Source of the DNA: Thermopolyspora flexuosa
GTDB lineage: Bacteria; Actinomycetota; Actinomycetes; Streptosporangiales; Streptosporangiaceae
Reading direction: 5' to 3'
DNA length: 64,000 nucleotides
NCBI RefSeq assembly: GCF_006716785.1
Contig: NZ_VFPQ01000001.1
Location: 434,001-498,000, forward strand
This document shows, one piece after another, positions 1 to 8,244 of this stretch. Position 1 is the stretch's first letter, and each line of letters begins with the position of its first letter. Both the position numbers and the translations under genes were made by a program. The notes beneath the pieces were generated by a model. It searched no databases, was not told the DNA's origin, and worked only from the letters and a program-made list of their open reading frames with translations.

Positions 1-308
1 GCGAGCCGGACGTTGATGCCGTACTCCTTGCGGAACCGGTCGATGAGCGCGCCGAAGTTGTTCCGGTCCCGGGACACGCCGATGAGGGTGAGCTCACCCT
101 CCTTCCGCGCGGCCCGGACGAGCCCGTCGAGGTCGCCGAACCCCTCGCGGAGCGTCGTGGCCTGCGGGTTCGCGCTCGCGGGCGACGTGGCGGCGGGGCG
201 CTGCTCGCCCGATCCCGAGCCCGAGCAGGCGGCGAGCGCGCAGGCGGCGAGGGAGCACGCCCCGAGCAGGGCGAGCGCCCGGACGGTACGGCTGGCATGC
301 GACGTCAC
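1..308 (-). CDS. ABC transporter solute-binding lipoprotein, N-terminal part
   Basis: The window edge cuts this gene, so only about 102 N-terminal residues are visible. The N-terminus is a lipoprotein signal: a basic start, a hydrophobic stretch, and two overlapping lipobox candidates ending in Cys 23 and Cys 28 (the second, ALAAC followed by a Ser/Gly-rich tether, is the better one). The mature part contains AARKEGELTLIGVSRD and a stretch ending RFRKEYGINV. That pattern is typical of extracellular solute-binding proteins of the iron(III)/polyamine/phosphonate type, so the protein should be membrane-anchored outside the cell and deliver a ligand to an ABC permease lying off the window. The start is taken as GTG at 308; an in-frame ATG at 317 is possible. 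The substrate cannot be told. Confidence 0.72.
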   Translation of the reverse strand, partial: MTSHASRTVRALALLGACSLAACALAACSGSGSGEQRPAATSPASANPQATTLREGFGDLDGLVRAARKEGELTLIGVSRDRNNFGALIDRFRKEYGINVRL

Positions 309-394
309 GGACCACATACTCGCCGTGATCGGTCGCGGCGCCCCGGGGCGGCACGGCGAGCAGGAACTTTCCAGGAAGAATCTCGAGGAAAACG

Positions 395-637
395 TCAAGG
401 AGACGGCCGGCGCGCGGGCGGGTCCGGCACGACCTTGGCGGCGACCACGGTCTCCTCGGCGATCTCGACGAGCGAGCCGTCCCGGCGGCGCACCGTGAGC
501 GTCCCGTCCCGCCAGGACTCCAGCACGCCGACCGCGTCGCGGAAGCCCTCGGGAACGCGGCGCCGTACCGAGACACGCCGACCGACGTCCCCCGGCGTGA
601 TCCTTACCACTAGTCTTGCGCCGTAGTGGGGGGACAC
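395..637 (-). CDS. small SH3-like domain protein (N-terminal domain of Rv0428c-type acetyltransferases)
   Basis: Encodes 80 residues with the core RITPGDVGRRVSVRRRVPEG, then a beta-rich stretch ending IAEETVVAAKVVPDPP. From family knowledge, this resembles the SH3-like domain at the N-terminus of actinobacterial GNAT acetyltransferases of the Rv0428c type. Here the frame stops right after that domain, and no GNAT sequence follows in the roughly 90 bases before the next gene. It is therefore either a stand-alone domain or the remnant of a truncated acetyltransferase gene. It is divergent from fdxA. The start is uncertain: GTG at 637 gives the full frame, while GTG at 610 would give a protein starting VVRITPGDVG, with a TACGGC hexamer upstream. 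No function is assigned. Confidence 0.55.
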   Translation of the reverse strand: MSPHYGARLVVRITPGDVGRRVSVRRRVPEGFRDAVGVLESWRDGTLTVRRRDGSLVEIAEETVVAAKVVPDPPARRPSP

Positions 638-740
638 GGACAGGCGACCCCCTCGCGTTTCGATTACATGGCCTGCACCGCAATACTAGGGCTAAGACCC
701 GCGGTCGAGCCGTGCCGTGGCGCAGGAGAAGGAGCCCGAG

Positions 741-1067
741 GTGACCTACGTCATCGCACAGCCTTGCGTGGATGTCCTGGACAAGGCGTGCATCGAGGAA
801 TGCCCCGTGGACTGCATCTACGAGGGCGAGCGCATGCTCTACATCCACCCCGACGAGTGCGTGGACTGCGGGGCGTGCGAGCCGGTCTGCCCGGTCGAGG
901 CGATCTACTACGAGGACGACCTTCCCGAGCAGTGGAAGGACTTCTACAAGGCCAACGTCGAGTTCTTCGAGGACCTGGGCTCGCCCGGCGGCGCCTCGAA
1001 GGTCGGCAAGATCGGTAAGGACCACCCGATCGTGGCCGCGCTTCCCCCGCAGGGCGAGGGGCACTGA
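741..1067 (+). CDS. fdxA: ferredoxin, 7Fe type
   Basis: A small (108-residue) soluble electron carrier. The N-terminus TYVIAQPCVDVLDKACIEEC followed by PVDCIYEG, and then CVDCGACEPVCPVEAI, is the hallmark of actinobacterial 7Fe [3Fe-4S]/[4Fe-4S] ferredoxins (FdxA/FdxC). All cluster cysteines are present: the second motif is a complete CxxCxxCxxxCP, and the first is the CxxxxxxxCxxxCP form of 3Fe-binding sites. The GTG at 741 is preferred to the in-frame GTG at 717 because a GGAG Shine-Dalgarno lies 7 bases before it and because family members begin TYVI. It is followed after 5 bases by dapC and is probably co-transcribed with it. Likely partners are cytochromes P450 and other oxidoreductases, which cannot be told from here. 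Confidence 0.95.
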   Translation: MTYVIAQPCVDVLDKACIEECPVDCIYEGERMLYIHPDECVDCGACEPVCPVEAIYYEDDLPEQWKDFYKANVEFFEDLGSPGGASKVGKIGKDHPIVAALPPQGEGH

Positions 1068-1072
1068 CCGTC

Positions 1073-2164
1073 GTGTCCGCACCCTCCCGGGCGCTGCCGG
1101 ACTTCCCGTGGGATCGGCTCGCGCCGTACAAGCGGACGGCGCAGGCCCACCCGGACGGCATCGTCGACCTCTCGGTGGGCACCCCCGTCGACCCGGTGCC
1201 CACCGTCGTGCGGGAGGCCCTCGCGGCCGCGTCCGACAGCCCCGGCTACCCGACGACGCACGGCACCGCGGAGCTCCGTGAGGCCGCCGCCGGGTGGCTG
1301 CGCCGCCGTCTCGGCGTGCACGTCGACCCGGCCGCGGTGCTGCCCACGATCGGCTCCAAGGAGCTGGTCGCGTGGCTGCCGACGCTGCTCGGGGTACGGC
1401 CCGGCGACCGCGTGGCCTTCCCCGAGCTCGCCTACCCGACCTACGACGTGGGGGCGCGCCTCGCCGGCGCGACCCCGGTCGCCACGGACGGCCTGCTCGC
1501 GCTCGGCCCCGAGCGGGTGCCGCTGGTGTGGGTGAACTCGCCGTCGAACCCGACCGGCCGGGTGCTGCCCCCCGAGCACCTGCGCAAGGTGGTCGCGTGG
1601 GCGCGCGAGCGCGGGGCGGTGGTCGCCTCCGACGAGTGCTACATCGAGCTGGGCTGGGAGGAGCGGCCGATCTCGATCCTCCACCCGGACGTGTGCGGCG
1701 GCTCGCACGAGGGCCTGCTCGCGGTGCACTCGCTGTCGAAGCGGTCGAACCTCGCCGGGTACCGGGCGGGCTTCGTCACCGGGGACCCGCGGCTCGTGCG
1801 CGAGCTGCTCGAGGTCCGCAAGCACGCCGGGATGATGGTGCCCGCGCCGGTGCAGGCCGCGATGACCGCGGCGCTGCGCGACGACGCGCACCTGGAGGAG
1901 CAGCGCGCCCGGTACGCGGCGCGGCGGGCGAGACTGCGCCCGGCGCTGGAGCGGGCCGGGTGGCGCATCGAGCACTCCGAGGCCGGGCTCTACCTGTGGG
2001 CCACGAACGGCGCGGACTGCTGGGAACAGGTGCGCGATCTCGCAGAAAAAGGGATATTGGTGGCGCCGGGCGACTTCTATGGTCCGGCAGGCCGGAAACA
2101 CGTCCGTATCGCCGTCACCGCGACCGACGAACGGATCGATGCGGCGGTGAGCCGACTCCAGTAG
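1073..2164 (+). CDS. dapC: succinyldiaminopimelate transaminase
   Basis: A fold-type I PLP aminotransferase of 363 residues. The visible active-site elements are NSPSNPTGR (Asn 155), SDECY (Asp 187, contacts the PLP ring nitrogen), SLSKRSNLAGYRAGF (Lys 223, the Schiff-base lysine) and Arg 231. Its position behind fdxA is the actinobacterial arrangement for DapC, which makes N-succinyl-LL-2,6-diaminopimelate in lysine and peptidoglycan precursor synthesis. dapE, which acts on that product, lies 1.7 kb downstream, which supports the assignment. Starts at GTG, 5 bases after fdxA. A general aspartate/methionine-type aminotransferase is the alternative, but context argues against it. Confidence 0.88.
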   Translation: MSAPSRALPDFPWDRLAPYKRTAQAHPDGIVDLSVGTPVDPVPTVVREALAAASDSPGYPTTHGTAELREAAAGWLRRRLGVHVDPAAVLPTIGSKELVAWLPTLLGVRPGDRVAFPELAYPTYDVGARLAGATPVATDGLLALGPERVPLVWVNSPSNPTGRVLPPEHLRKVVAWARERGAVVASDECYIELGWEERPISILHPDVCGGSHEGLLAVHSLSKRSNLAGYRAGFVTGDPRLVRELLEVRKHAGMMVPAPVQAAMTAALRDDAHLEEQRARYAARRARLRPALERAGWRIEHSEAGLYLWATNGADCWEQVRDLAEKGILVAPGDFYGPAGRKHVRIAVTATDERIDAAVSRLQ

Positions 2165-2167
2165 GAT
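2162..2167 (+). promoter_or_regulatory. -10 hexamer for a leaderless transcript
   Basis: TAGGAT, partly inside the dapC stop codon, ends 8 bases before the ATG at 2176, and there is no Shine-Dalgarno sequence. This fits transcription starting at or next to the start codon of the DUF4178 gene. Confidence 0.4.
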
Positions 2168-2175
2168 CGCGCGCC

Positions 2176-2838
2176 ATGACAGCAGCGGTAGTGCTCATCC
2201 TGAGCATCGCCACGCTCGTCGTCGTGCTGGGCGCGTACATCGCCACCACCCGCCAGGACCGCCGGGAGGCGGCGCAGGCGGCGAAGGCCGCACGCCGGAC
2301 ACCGGCCGAACCGGCCATGCCGAACCCGGCCCCGGTGCCCGAGCCGCCACCCGACTACTTCGACCCGCGCACCATCAAGGTCGGCGACTTCATCGAGTGC
2401 CAGGGCACGCGCTCCCGGGTGCTCGGCGCGCTGCACAAGTCGACCCGCCAGGGCGACCACTGGACCGAGTACCTGCTCGACGACGGCAGCAGGGTCTACC
2501 AGCGGCTGTCGGTGCGGGAGAAGACCGGGCCGGACCCGGACTCGCCCGCCCACCTGGAGGTCATGCTCTGGACCCAGGTGCCCACCCAGGGCATGGTCCC
2601 GGCCAAGAGCACGCTCATCCTCGAGGGCGTGGAGTTCGCCCCGCTGGAGCGGGGCACGGTCGCCTTCCGGTCCGAGGGCATGACCATGCACCCCGACCGC
2701 GGGCTCATGGACTACGCCGACTACCGCGCCACGGACGGGCGGCGGCTGTCGTTCGAGCGGGTGCAGGGCCAGCCGTGGACCGCCGCGTACGCGCTGCCGC
2801 TGCCGCCTGGCTCGATCAAGGTCGAGCGCCTGCCCTGA
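2176..2838 (+). CDS. DUF4178 domain membrane-anchored protein
   Basis: A 220-residue protein. Residues 3-22 form one membrane segment ([20 protein letters not shown]), followed by a basic stretch, a Pro-rich linker, and from about residue 58 a globular domain containing [26 protein letters not shown] and [10 protein letters not shown]. These are features of the DUF4178 family: small domains of unknown function, often found near membrane or stress genes. The N-in orientation would put the domain outside or at the membrane face; the orientation is not certain. Its 3' end overlaps that of the convergent next gene by 23 bases. A probable leaderless promoter sits at its start. Confidence 0.75.
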   Translation: MTAAVVLILSIATLVVVLGAYIATTRQDRREAAQAAKAARRTPAEPAMPNPAPVPEPPPDYFDPRTIKVGDFIECQGTRSRVLGALHKSTRQGDHWTEYLLDDGSRVYQRLSVREKTGPDPDSPAHLEVMLWTQVPTQGMVPAKSTLILEGVEFAPLERGTVAFRSEGMTMHPDRGLMDYADYRATDGRRLSFERVQGQPWTAAYALPLPPGSIKVERLP

Positions 2839-3757
2839 GCCGTCCCGCCCGGCCGCGTCGCGCCGCCGCGGGACGGGCGGGCGCGGCCATCGCCGCCGCC
2901 TCCGACCGGCGCGTGGCCGCGGCGCCGGACTCCGTCCACCCGTCGTCCCCGGACTCCGCCCGCCAGATCAGCCCGCCGAGGCGCACGTGGGCGATGCCGT
3001 ACTGCTGGGCGTGGGCGACCGCGAACGAGGCGATGAGCCAGCCGCGTTTGCCGGTCGCGGTCACCCGCAACCCGGTGCCGCCGGTGGAGCGTTCCTCGAC
3101 CAGGGCGCGCGCCCCGGCCGCGCCGAGCGTCCGGGTGAGCAGCCGGCGCGCCGCGTCCACCCGCGCCGGGGCGGGCGTCGCCTTCGCCGGGTAGGTGCAG
3201 TGGACCGCGTGCGGCACCCGCCCGGTGAACGCGGCGGCGAGGATCTCCGCGTCCTCCTGGTGGTCGGCGTACGCCGAGCCGTCCGCGGAGCGCTGCACCG
3301 CCTGCGCGGCCTCCTCGATCGGCATGCGCTGGTAGTCCTTCACCTTCTCCAGCGCGGCGAAGAACCGCCGGGTGGCGTACACCGGGTCGAGCAGCTGCTT
3401 CTTGGTGCCCCAGCCCTGCGACGGCCGCTGCTGGAACACGCCGAGCGAGTCGCGGTCGCCGTACGGCAGGTTGAGCAGCTTCGACTCCTGGATCGCGGTG
3501 GCGTAGGCGATCTGCACGGCCCGCTCGGGCAGCCCGCGCCGCGCCGCCACCGTCGCGATGATCGCGGAGATGCGGGCCTGCTCGATGTCGAGCACGCGCT
3601 CGCCCTGCGGGGTGCGCACGAGGCACTGCTCCACCATGATCAGCGGTTCGGCCCGGCGGAGCAGGAAGTACACCCCGGCGTAGATCCCCGCGCCGAGCAC
3701 GGCGACGACGACCACGACCGCCAGAACCCCACGGGACACACGCAACGCCACGGTCAT
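2816..3757 (-). CDS. membrane-anchored lysozyme-like (transglycosylase-fold) protein
   Basis: A 313-residue protein conserved in actinobacteria. A short N-terminus is followed by a membrane segment at about residues 9-32, then an extracytoplasmic domain containing [18 protein letters not shown] and [17 protein letters not shown]. The Glu in AIQESKLLN (Glu 91) sits in the E-S-x3-N setting typical of soluble lytic transglycosylases and other lysozyme-fold enzymes. Such genes are often annotated wrongly as heavy-metal transporters; nothing here looks like a transporter. A role in peptidoglycan turnover is inferred. The C-terminal 25-30 residues are Arg/Ala-rich low complexity and lie in the region that overlaps the DUF4178 gene end-to-end (2816-2838). 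Divergent from dapE. Confidence 0.7.
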   Translation of the reverse strand: MTVALRVSRGVLAVVVVVAVLGAGIYAGVYFLLRRAEPLIMVEQCLVRTPQGERVLDIEQARISAIIATVAARRGLPERAVQIAYATAIQESKLLNLPYGDRDSLGVFQQRPSQGWGTKKQLLDPVYATRRFFAALEKVKDYQRMPIEEAAQAVQRSADGSAYADHQEDAEILAAAFTGRVPHAVHCTYPAKATPAPARVDAARRLLTRTLGAAGARALVEERSTGGTGLRVTATGKRGWLIASFAVAHAQQYGIAHVRLGGLIWRAESGDDGWTESGAAATRRSEAAAMAAPARPAAARRGRAGRLRAGARP

Positions 3758-3895
3758 GACCGTACCCGGCCTACGGCCCTCCCGGTGCCGCTAGGCTTCG
3801 TTGACATCCGCGGGCGGGGCCGCCGCAGCGGCCGCTGCCAGGGACGATTCCCGGCCGCCCGGCCAGAAGATCGACGCGAAAGAGGCGTGGGGGAG

Positions 3896-4957
3896 ATGGG
3901 CGCTTCACTCGACCTGTCAGCGGACGTCGGCACGCTCACCGCGCGGCTGGTGGACATCGAGTCGGTGAGCGGCGCCGAGCGCGAGCTCGCGGACGCGATC
4001 GAGGAGGCGCTCACCCCGCTGCCGCACCTGCGCGTGTTCCGCGACGGCGACGCGATCGTGGCCCGCACCGAGCTCGGGCGGCCCGAGCGCGTGGTGATCG
4101 CCGGGCACATCGACACCGTGCCGGTCGCGGACAACCTGCCCTCCCGCGTCGAGGGCGGGCTGCTGTACGGCTGCGGCACCAGCGACATGAAGAGCGGGGT
4201 GGCGGTGGCGCTCCGCCTCGCCGCCCACCTGACCGCGCCGAGCCGCGACGTCACCTACGTGTTCTACGACTGCGAGGAGGTCGAGGCCGAGCGCAACGGC
4301 CTGCTGCGGATCAGCCGCCGCCACCCCGACTGGCTCGCGGGCGACTTCGCCGTGCTCATGGAGCCCACCGACGGGGTGATCGAGGGCGGCTGCCAGGGCT
4401 CGCTGCGCGCGGACGTGGTGGTGCCGGGCAAGCGCGCGCACAGCGCCCGGTCCTGGCACGGGGTGAACGCGATCCACGAGGCCGGGCCGGTGCTCGACCG
4501 GCTGCGCGGGTACACGCCGCGGCGGCCGGTGGTGGACGGGCTGGAGTTCCACGAGGGGCTCAACGCGGTGTTCATCCGCGGCGGGGTCGCGGGCAACGTG
4601 ATCCCCGACGAGTGCGTGGTCACGGTGAACCACCGGTTCGCCCCGGACCGCACCGTGGAGGAGGCGTTCGCGCACGTGCGCGAGGTGTTCGACGGCTACG
4701 AGGTACGGCTCACCGACGCCGCCCCCGGCGCGCGGCCCGGCCTCACCCACCCGGCGGCGGCCGCGTTCACCGCCGCGGTGGGCGGCACCCCGCGGGCGAA
4801 GCTGGGCTGGACCGACGTGTCGCTGTTCTCCCGGCTCGGCGTGCCCGCGGTGAACTACGGGCCGGGCGACCCGACCCTCGCCCACCAGCAGGCCGAGCAC
4901 GTGCGGCTGGAGGCGATCGCCGAGTGCGAGCGCCGCATGCTCGCCTGGCTCGGCTAG
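3896..4957 (+). CDS. dapE: succinyl-diaminopimelate desuccinylase
   Basis: A 353-residue M20-family zinc hydrolase that removes succinate from N-succinyl-LL-diaminopimelate, the step after DapC in lysine/peptidoglycan synthesis. Metal and catalytic residues are visible: AGHIDTVP (His 71, Asp 73), CGTSDMKSG (Asp 97, bridging), CEEVE (Glu 127/128, general base and ligand), [11 protein letters not shown], and the C-terminal HQQAEH histidine. It matches the actinobacterial DapE clade (about 355 residues). The ATG at 3896 is chosen because AGAGG lies 10 bases upstream; an in-frame GTG at 3887 sits too close to it. A strong terminator-like hairpin follows the stop codon. Confidence 0.92.
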   Translation: MGASLDLSADVGTLTARLVDIESVSGAERELADAIEEALTPLPHLRVFRDGDAIVARTELGRPERVVIAGHIDTVPVADNLPSRVEGGLLYGCGTSDMKSGVAVALRLAAHLTAPSRDVTYVFYDCEEVEAERNGLLRISRRHPDWLAGDFAVLMEPTDGVIEGGCQGSLRADVVVPGKRAHSARSWHGVNAIHEAGPVLDRLRGYTPRRPVVDGLEFHEGLNAVFIRGGVAGNVIPDECVVTVNHRFAPDRTVEEAFAHVREVFDGYEVRLTDAAPGARPGLTHPAAAAFTAAVGGTPRAKLGWTDVSLFSRLGVPAVNYGPGDPTLAHQQAEHVRLEAIAECERRMLAWLG

Positions 4958-5006
4958 CCGTACCCGCCGGGTGTGCCGGGCGGTCCGGGAATCCGGCGGA
5001 GAAAAA

Positions 5007-5052
5007 GAAAGTGGCCTTCCTCGCCGGCCATCTGGCGGGGAAAGCCACTTTC
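5007..5052 (+). terminator. long terminator-like hairpin after dapE
   Basis: GAAAGTGGC (5007-5015) pairs perfectly with GCCACTTTC (5044-5052). The stem continues inward through TTCCTCGCC/GGCGGGGAA with one G-U pair, giving about 19 bp around an 8-base loop. There is no U-tract on the plus strand; on the minus strand the stem is followed by TTTTTC. Probably the dapE terminator; it could stop transcription in both directions. Confidence 0.6.
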
Positions 5053-5262
5053 AGTCCCGAGCAGCACCCTCGCCTCTTAGACGCGGCCGCGCGCGCCGCA
5101 GGTTCCGGGGCGGGTTCAAGATTTTTCCGGCGGCGTTCCGGCGCCCTTCCGGGGCCGGGTCAACCTCGCCCGGCCTGCGGCGACGCGGGCCGCGGGCGGG
5201 GACGGCCGCGACCGGGACCGCGTGTGGCGCGTCGGACGGCGGCAGCACGATCACACAGCCAC

Positions 5263-5268
5263 TAGCGT
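5263..5268 (+). promoter_or_regulatory. -10 hexamer for a leaderless transcript
   Basis: TAGCGT ends 6 bases before the ATG at 5275, and no Shine-Dalgarno sequence is present. This predicts a transcript starting at the AUG. Confidence 0.42.
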
Positions 5269-5274
5269 GACGGT

Positions 5275-6075
5275 ATGAGCATCCGACGACGTGAACGACG
5301 CCAAGGGCAGGCGGTGCTGCGCGGCCGGTTCGTTCCGGAGACCACGCACGACCAGCGCCTGCTCGACCGCAGACGGTCGGCCGACTGGCTGCACATGGAC
5401 CCGTGGCGGGTGATGCGCATCCAGGCGGAGTTCGTCGAGGGCTTCGGGGCGCTCGCCGAGCTGCCCCCCGCAGTGACCGTGTTCGGCTCCGCCCGCACCC
5501 CGCGGGACTCCGCCGAGTACGAGCTCGGCGTACGGCTCGGCCGCGCCCTCGCCGAGGCCGGCTACGCGGTGATCACCGGCGGCGGGCCGGGCTGCATGGA
5601 GGCGGCGAACAAGGGCGCCCGCGAGGCGGGCGGCATCTCGGTCGGGCTCGGCATCGAGCTGCCGTTCGAGCAGGCGATGAACGAGTACGTCGACATCGGG
5701 GTGGAGTTCCGCTACTTCTTCGTCCGCAAGACGATGTTCGTGAAGTACGCCTGCGGCTTCGTGGCGCTGCCGGGCGGCTTCGGCACGCTGGACGAGCTGT
5801 TCGAGGCGCTCACCCTGGTGCAGACCGGCAAGGTGACCTCGTTCCCGGTGGTGCTGCTCGGCACCTCGTACTGGGGCGGGCTCGTCGACTGGGTGAAGGG
5901 CACGCTCGCGGTGGAGGGCAAGATCTCGCCGCAGGACGTGGACCTCATCTCGCTCACCGACGACGTGGACGAGGCCGTGCAGATCATCGTCGACGCCGAC
6001 CGGGCACACCGGGAACGGCGCGAGGGCGGCTGGAGCGTGCGCCGGAACGGCTCCGGCGGCGACGGCGAGGACTGA
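5275..6075 (+). CDS. LOG/TIGR00730 family Rossmann-fold protein (long form)
   Basis: A 266-residue protein of the lysine-decarboxylase-like LOG family, whose members release free cytokinin bases from nucleotides (phosphoribohydrolase) or act on related nucleotides. The family signature PGGFGTLDELFEALT is present, as are GGGPGCMEAANKGAREAGG and the conserved RKTMFVKYA. It has about 50 extra N-terminal residues, including RRSADWLHMDPWRVMRIQAE, typical of the long actinobacterial form. A second, shorter LOG protein follows 141 bases later. The physiological substrate in bacteria is not settled, so the call stays at family level. Probably translated from a leaderless mRNA. Confidence 0.88.
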   Translation: MSIRRRERRQGQAVLRGRFVPETTHDQRLLDRRRSADWLHMDPWRVMRIQAEFVEGFGALAELPPAVTVFGSARTPRDSAEYELGVRLGRALAEAGYAVITGGGPGCMEAANKGAREAGGISVGLGIELPFEQAMNEYVDIGVEFRYFFVRKTMFVKYACGFVALPGGFGTLDELFEALTLVQTGKVTSFPVVLLGTSYWGGLVDWVKGTLAVEGKISPQDVDLISLTDDVDEAVQIIVDADRAHRERREGGWSVRRNGSGGDGED

Positions 6076-6216
6076 CCGCGCCCGCCGAGCCCGGCCGGGC
6101 CGCGGCCCCCGGCGGTCCCGGCGGCGCCGCCGTACCGCCTCCTCCGGTAAAGGTTTGGCCCGCGGGCGGTCTCGGGCACCCCGAACCCGGAGCCCGAATC
6201 GCGTCAGGGAGCTGGT

Positions 6217-6801
6217 GTGCACATCTGCGTGTTCTGTTCGTCGAGTCAGCGGATCGACAAGAAGTACCTCGACCTCGCCGACGAGGTGGGCGCCGTGCTC
6301 GCCGCGCGAGGGCACACCCTCGTCAGCGGTGGCGCGATCGTCTCGTGCATGGGCGCGGTGGCCCGGGCGGTACGCCGCGGCGGCGGCCGCACGATCGGGG
6401 TGATCCCCCAGCTGCTCGTCGACATCGAGGTGGCCGACCACGACTCCGACGAACTGATCATCACCAGGGACATGCGCGAGCGGAAGGCGATCATGGACGC
6501 CCGCTCGGACGCCTTCCTCGTGCTGCCCGGCGGCATCGGCACCCTGGAGGAGCTGTTCGAGATCTGGACCACCCGCGTGCTCGGCGCGCACGACCGGCCG
6601 CTCGTGCTGCTCGACCCGTGGGGCCTGTACGAGCCGCTGCGCGCCCTCGTCCAGGGCATGTACGACGCGGGGTTCACCCGCGCCGACGTGTTCGACGCGA
6701 TCAGCTGGACCACCACCGTGGAGGAGGCGTTCACGCACCTGGAGCGCCCCGGCATCCCCCTCCACCCCACCCCCGGAGAGATCGGCGAGGCCGCTCCCTG
6801 A
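6217..6801 (+). CDS. LOG family cytokinin riboside phosphoribohydrolase-like protein (short form)
   Basis: A 194-residue protein starting HICVFCSSS, the usual LOG N-terminus. It carries HTLVSGGAIVSCMGAVARA in place of the more common GGGxxGLMG loop, and the full signature LVLPGGIGTLEELFEIWT. From family knowledge, LOG proteins hydrolyse cytokinin or other adenine nucleoside 5'-monophosphates to the free base and ribose phosphate; the Arg and Glu of the RKAIM and PGGxGTxxE motifs are catalytic and are present. Mycobacterium has the same gene (Rv1205, from memory) near dapE. Starts at GTG after AGGGAG. Confidence 0.88.
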   Translation: MHICVFCSSSQRIDKKYLDLADEVGAVLAARGHTLVSGGAIVSCMGAVARAVRRGGGRTIGVIPQLLVDIEVADHDSDELIITRDMRERKAIMDARSDAFLVLPGGIGTLEELFEIWTTRVLGAHDRPLVLLDPWGLYEPLRALVQGMYDAGFTRADVFDAISWTTTVEEAFTHLERPGIPLHPTPGEIGEAAP

Positions 6802-6874
6802 GCCCGGGCCCCGGGGTCCGTCCGAGTGCGGCGGGCGGCGGGTACCGGCCCGCGACTTGTGGCACGATGCCTAT

Positions 6875-7669
6875 GTGCTGGTCGTACTCGCCGTTGCCGC
6901 GCTCGCCGTCCTCGGGTGCGTGGTCGCGGTCGCCTTGGGCCACGGCGGTGAGATGGCCGAGTTCCCCCCGGACGTCCCGCCGCTCGAGCTGCCCGAGGCC
7001 GGGCGGCTCACGGCGGTCGACTTCATGTCGCTGCGGCTTCCGGTGGCGCTCGTCGGCTACCACACCCAGACCGTGGACGAGACGCTGCGCCGCGTCGCCA
7101 CCGCGCTGAGCGAGCGGGACACCCGGATCGCGATCCTCGAGCAGCAGATCGCCGAGCTGCGCGGCACCCGCCTGCCGGCCCGCCAGGAGGCGTACGCCGG
7201 AGGGGCGCGGCCGCCGCACACCGAGCACCTGCCGCGGCCGCCGCAGGGCGAGCCGACCGAGCTCCACACCCCCGCCACCGCGGCCCGCGACGCCACCCGG
7301 CCGCTGACGCCGCCCGAGGGCGCCGACGCGGTGGCCACGCCGCCCACGGGCGAGCAGGCCGTGCGGAACGGCACGGCGCGGCAGGAGCCGACGGAGGACC
7401 TGCCCGCCGCCCCGGACGCCCCCGACGAGGCGGCGAAGGACGCCGCCGCGCAGGGGGAGCCCAAGGAGGACCCGGCGGCGGAGGCGAGCGCGCCGCAGGA
7501 CGCCGCGCGGCAGGACCCCGGGGAGAGGGACGCGGGGGAGAAGGACGCCGGAAAGCCGGGCGCCGCCGGGAAGGCCTCCGAGGAGAAGGGCTCCGGGAGG
7601 CCGGGTGCCGGAAAGGGCGCCGCGAAGGCCGCGGTGGCCGACCCGCTGGAGGGGGAGGAGGACTGGTGA
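6875..7669 (+). CDS. DivIVA-domain membrane protein with disordered tail
   Basis: A 264-residue protein. An N-terminal membrane segment (about residues 1-22) is followed by the DivIVA-like motif TAVDFMSLRLPVALVGYHTQ, then TVDETLRRVATALSER and a short coiled coil (RIAILEQQIAEL). DivIVA-domain proteins bind curved membranes and organise polar growth or septation. From about residue 115 to the end the sequence is low complexity: Pro/Ala/Glu/Lys with GEKDAGKPG-like repeats, probably disordered. GTG at 6875 is preferred; TTG at 6857 is in frame. The last 4 bases overlap tag. The mycobacterial counterpart (Rv1209) sits in the same place next to tag. Confidence 0.75.
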   Translation: MLVVLAVAALAVLGCVVAVALGHGGEMAEFPPDVPPLELPEAGRLTAVDFMSLRLPVALVGYHTQTVDETLRRVATALSERDTRIAILEQQIAELRGTRLPARQEAYAGGARPPHTEHLPRPPQGEPTELHTPATAARDATRPLTPPEGADAVATPPTGEQAVRNGTARQEPTEDLPAAPDAPDEAAKDAAAQGEPKEDPAAEASAPQDAARQDPGERDAGEKDAGKPGAAGKASEEKGSGRPGAGKGAAKAAVADPLEGEEDW

Positions 7670-8244
7670 GCGGCCCCGGCGACGGCCGGGTGCGCTGCTC
7701 CTGGGCGACCTCGGCCCCCGACTACGTCGCCTACCACGACGAGGAGTGGGGCCGCCCGGTGCACGGCGACGACCGGGTGTTCGAGCGCATCAGCCTCGAG
7801 GCGTTCCAGTCCGGCCTCTCCTGGCTGACGATCCTGCGCAAGCGGGAGAACTTCCGCGCCGCGTTCGCCGGGTTCTCCATCCCCGCCGTGGCCGCGTTCG
7901 GCGAGGACGACGTCGCGCGGCTGCTCGCCGACCCCGGCATCGTCCGCAACCGCGCCAAGATCGAGGCGACGATCCACAACGCCCGCGCGGCCCTCGAGGT
8001 CCCGGGCGGCCTGTCGGAGCTCGTGTGGTCCTACGCCGACCCGGACGCCCCGGCCCCGCGCACCCCGCAGGACGTCCCGGCGCGCACGCCCGCCTCCGCG
8101 GCCCTCGCCAAGCGGCTGCGTGCCTACGGCTTCCGCTTCGTCGGCCCCACCACCGCGTACGCGCTCATGCAGGCGATCGGCCTGGTCAACGACCACCTCG
8201 CGGACTGCTGGGTGCGCGACCGCGCGGTCGTCACCGGCCGCTGA
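7666..8244 (+). CDS. tag: DNA-3-methyladenine glycosylase I
   Basis: A 192-residue base-excision repair enzyme that removes 3-methyladenine from alkylated DNA. Family features in order: RCSWATSAPDYVAYHDEEWG (zinc Cys and the YHDxEWG motif), the substrate-pocket motif LEAFQSGLSWLTILRKRENF with its catalytic Glu/Gln region, RNRAKIEATIHNARA, and YGFRFVGPTTAYALMQAIGLVNDH with the C-terminal zinc His and Cys. The length is standard for TagI. It starts at a GTG that overlaps the DivIVA-domain gene stop (GTGA), so the two are translationally coupled. Its 3' end overlaps the convergent enoyl-CoA hydratase gene by 14 bases. Confidence 0.93.
   Translation: MSGPGDGRVRCSWATSAPDYVAYHDEEWGRPVHGDDRVFERISLEAFQSGLSWLTILRKRENFRAAFAGFSIPAVAAFGEDDVARLLADPGIVRNRAKIEATIHNARAALEVPGGLSELVWSYADPDAPAPRTPQDVPARTPASAALAKRLRAYGFRFVGPTTAYALMQAIGLVNDHLADCWVRDRAVVTGR

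Larger units (their letters stand above)
4958..5274 (+). other. intergenic region dapE to LOG gene
   Basis: 317 bases with no convincing gene. It contains the strong hairpin at 5007-5052 and, at its right end, the hexamer TAGCGT just before the next start codon. The middle (5060-5250) is GC-rich with no codon bias in any frame that I would trust. Confidence 0.6.

Noticed and set aside
13-498. Plus-strand frame at the left edge
   Set aside because: The opposite strand gives a lipoprotein signal followed by a solute-binding protein motif; the plus frame has no such signal.
2816-3757. Heavy-metal transporter, a common label for this family
   Set aside because: There is one N-terminal membrane segment and a lysozyme-like domain with an ES motif; nothing resembles a transporter.
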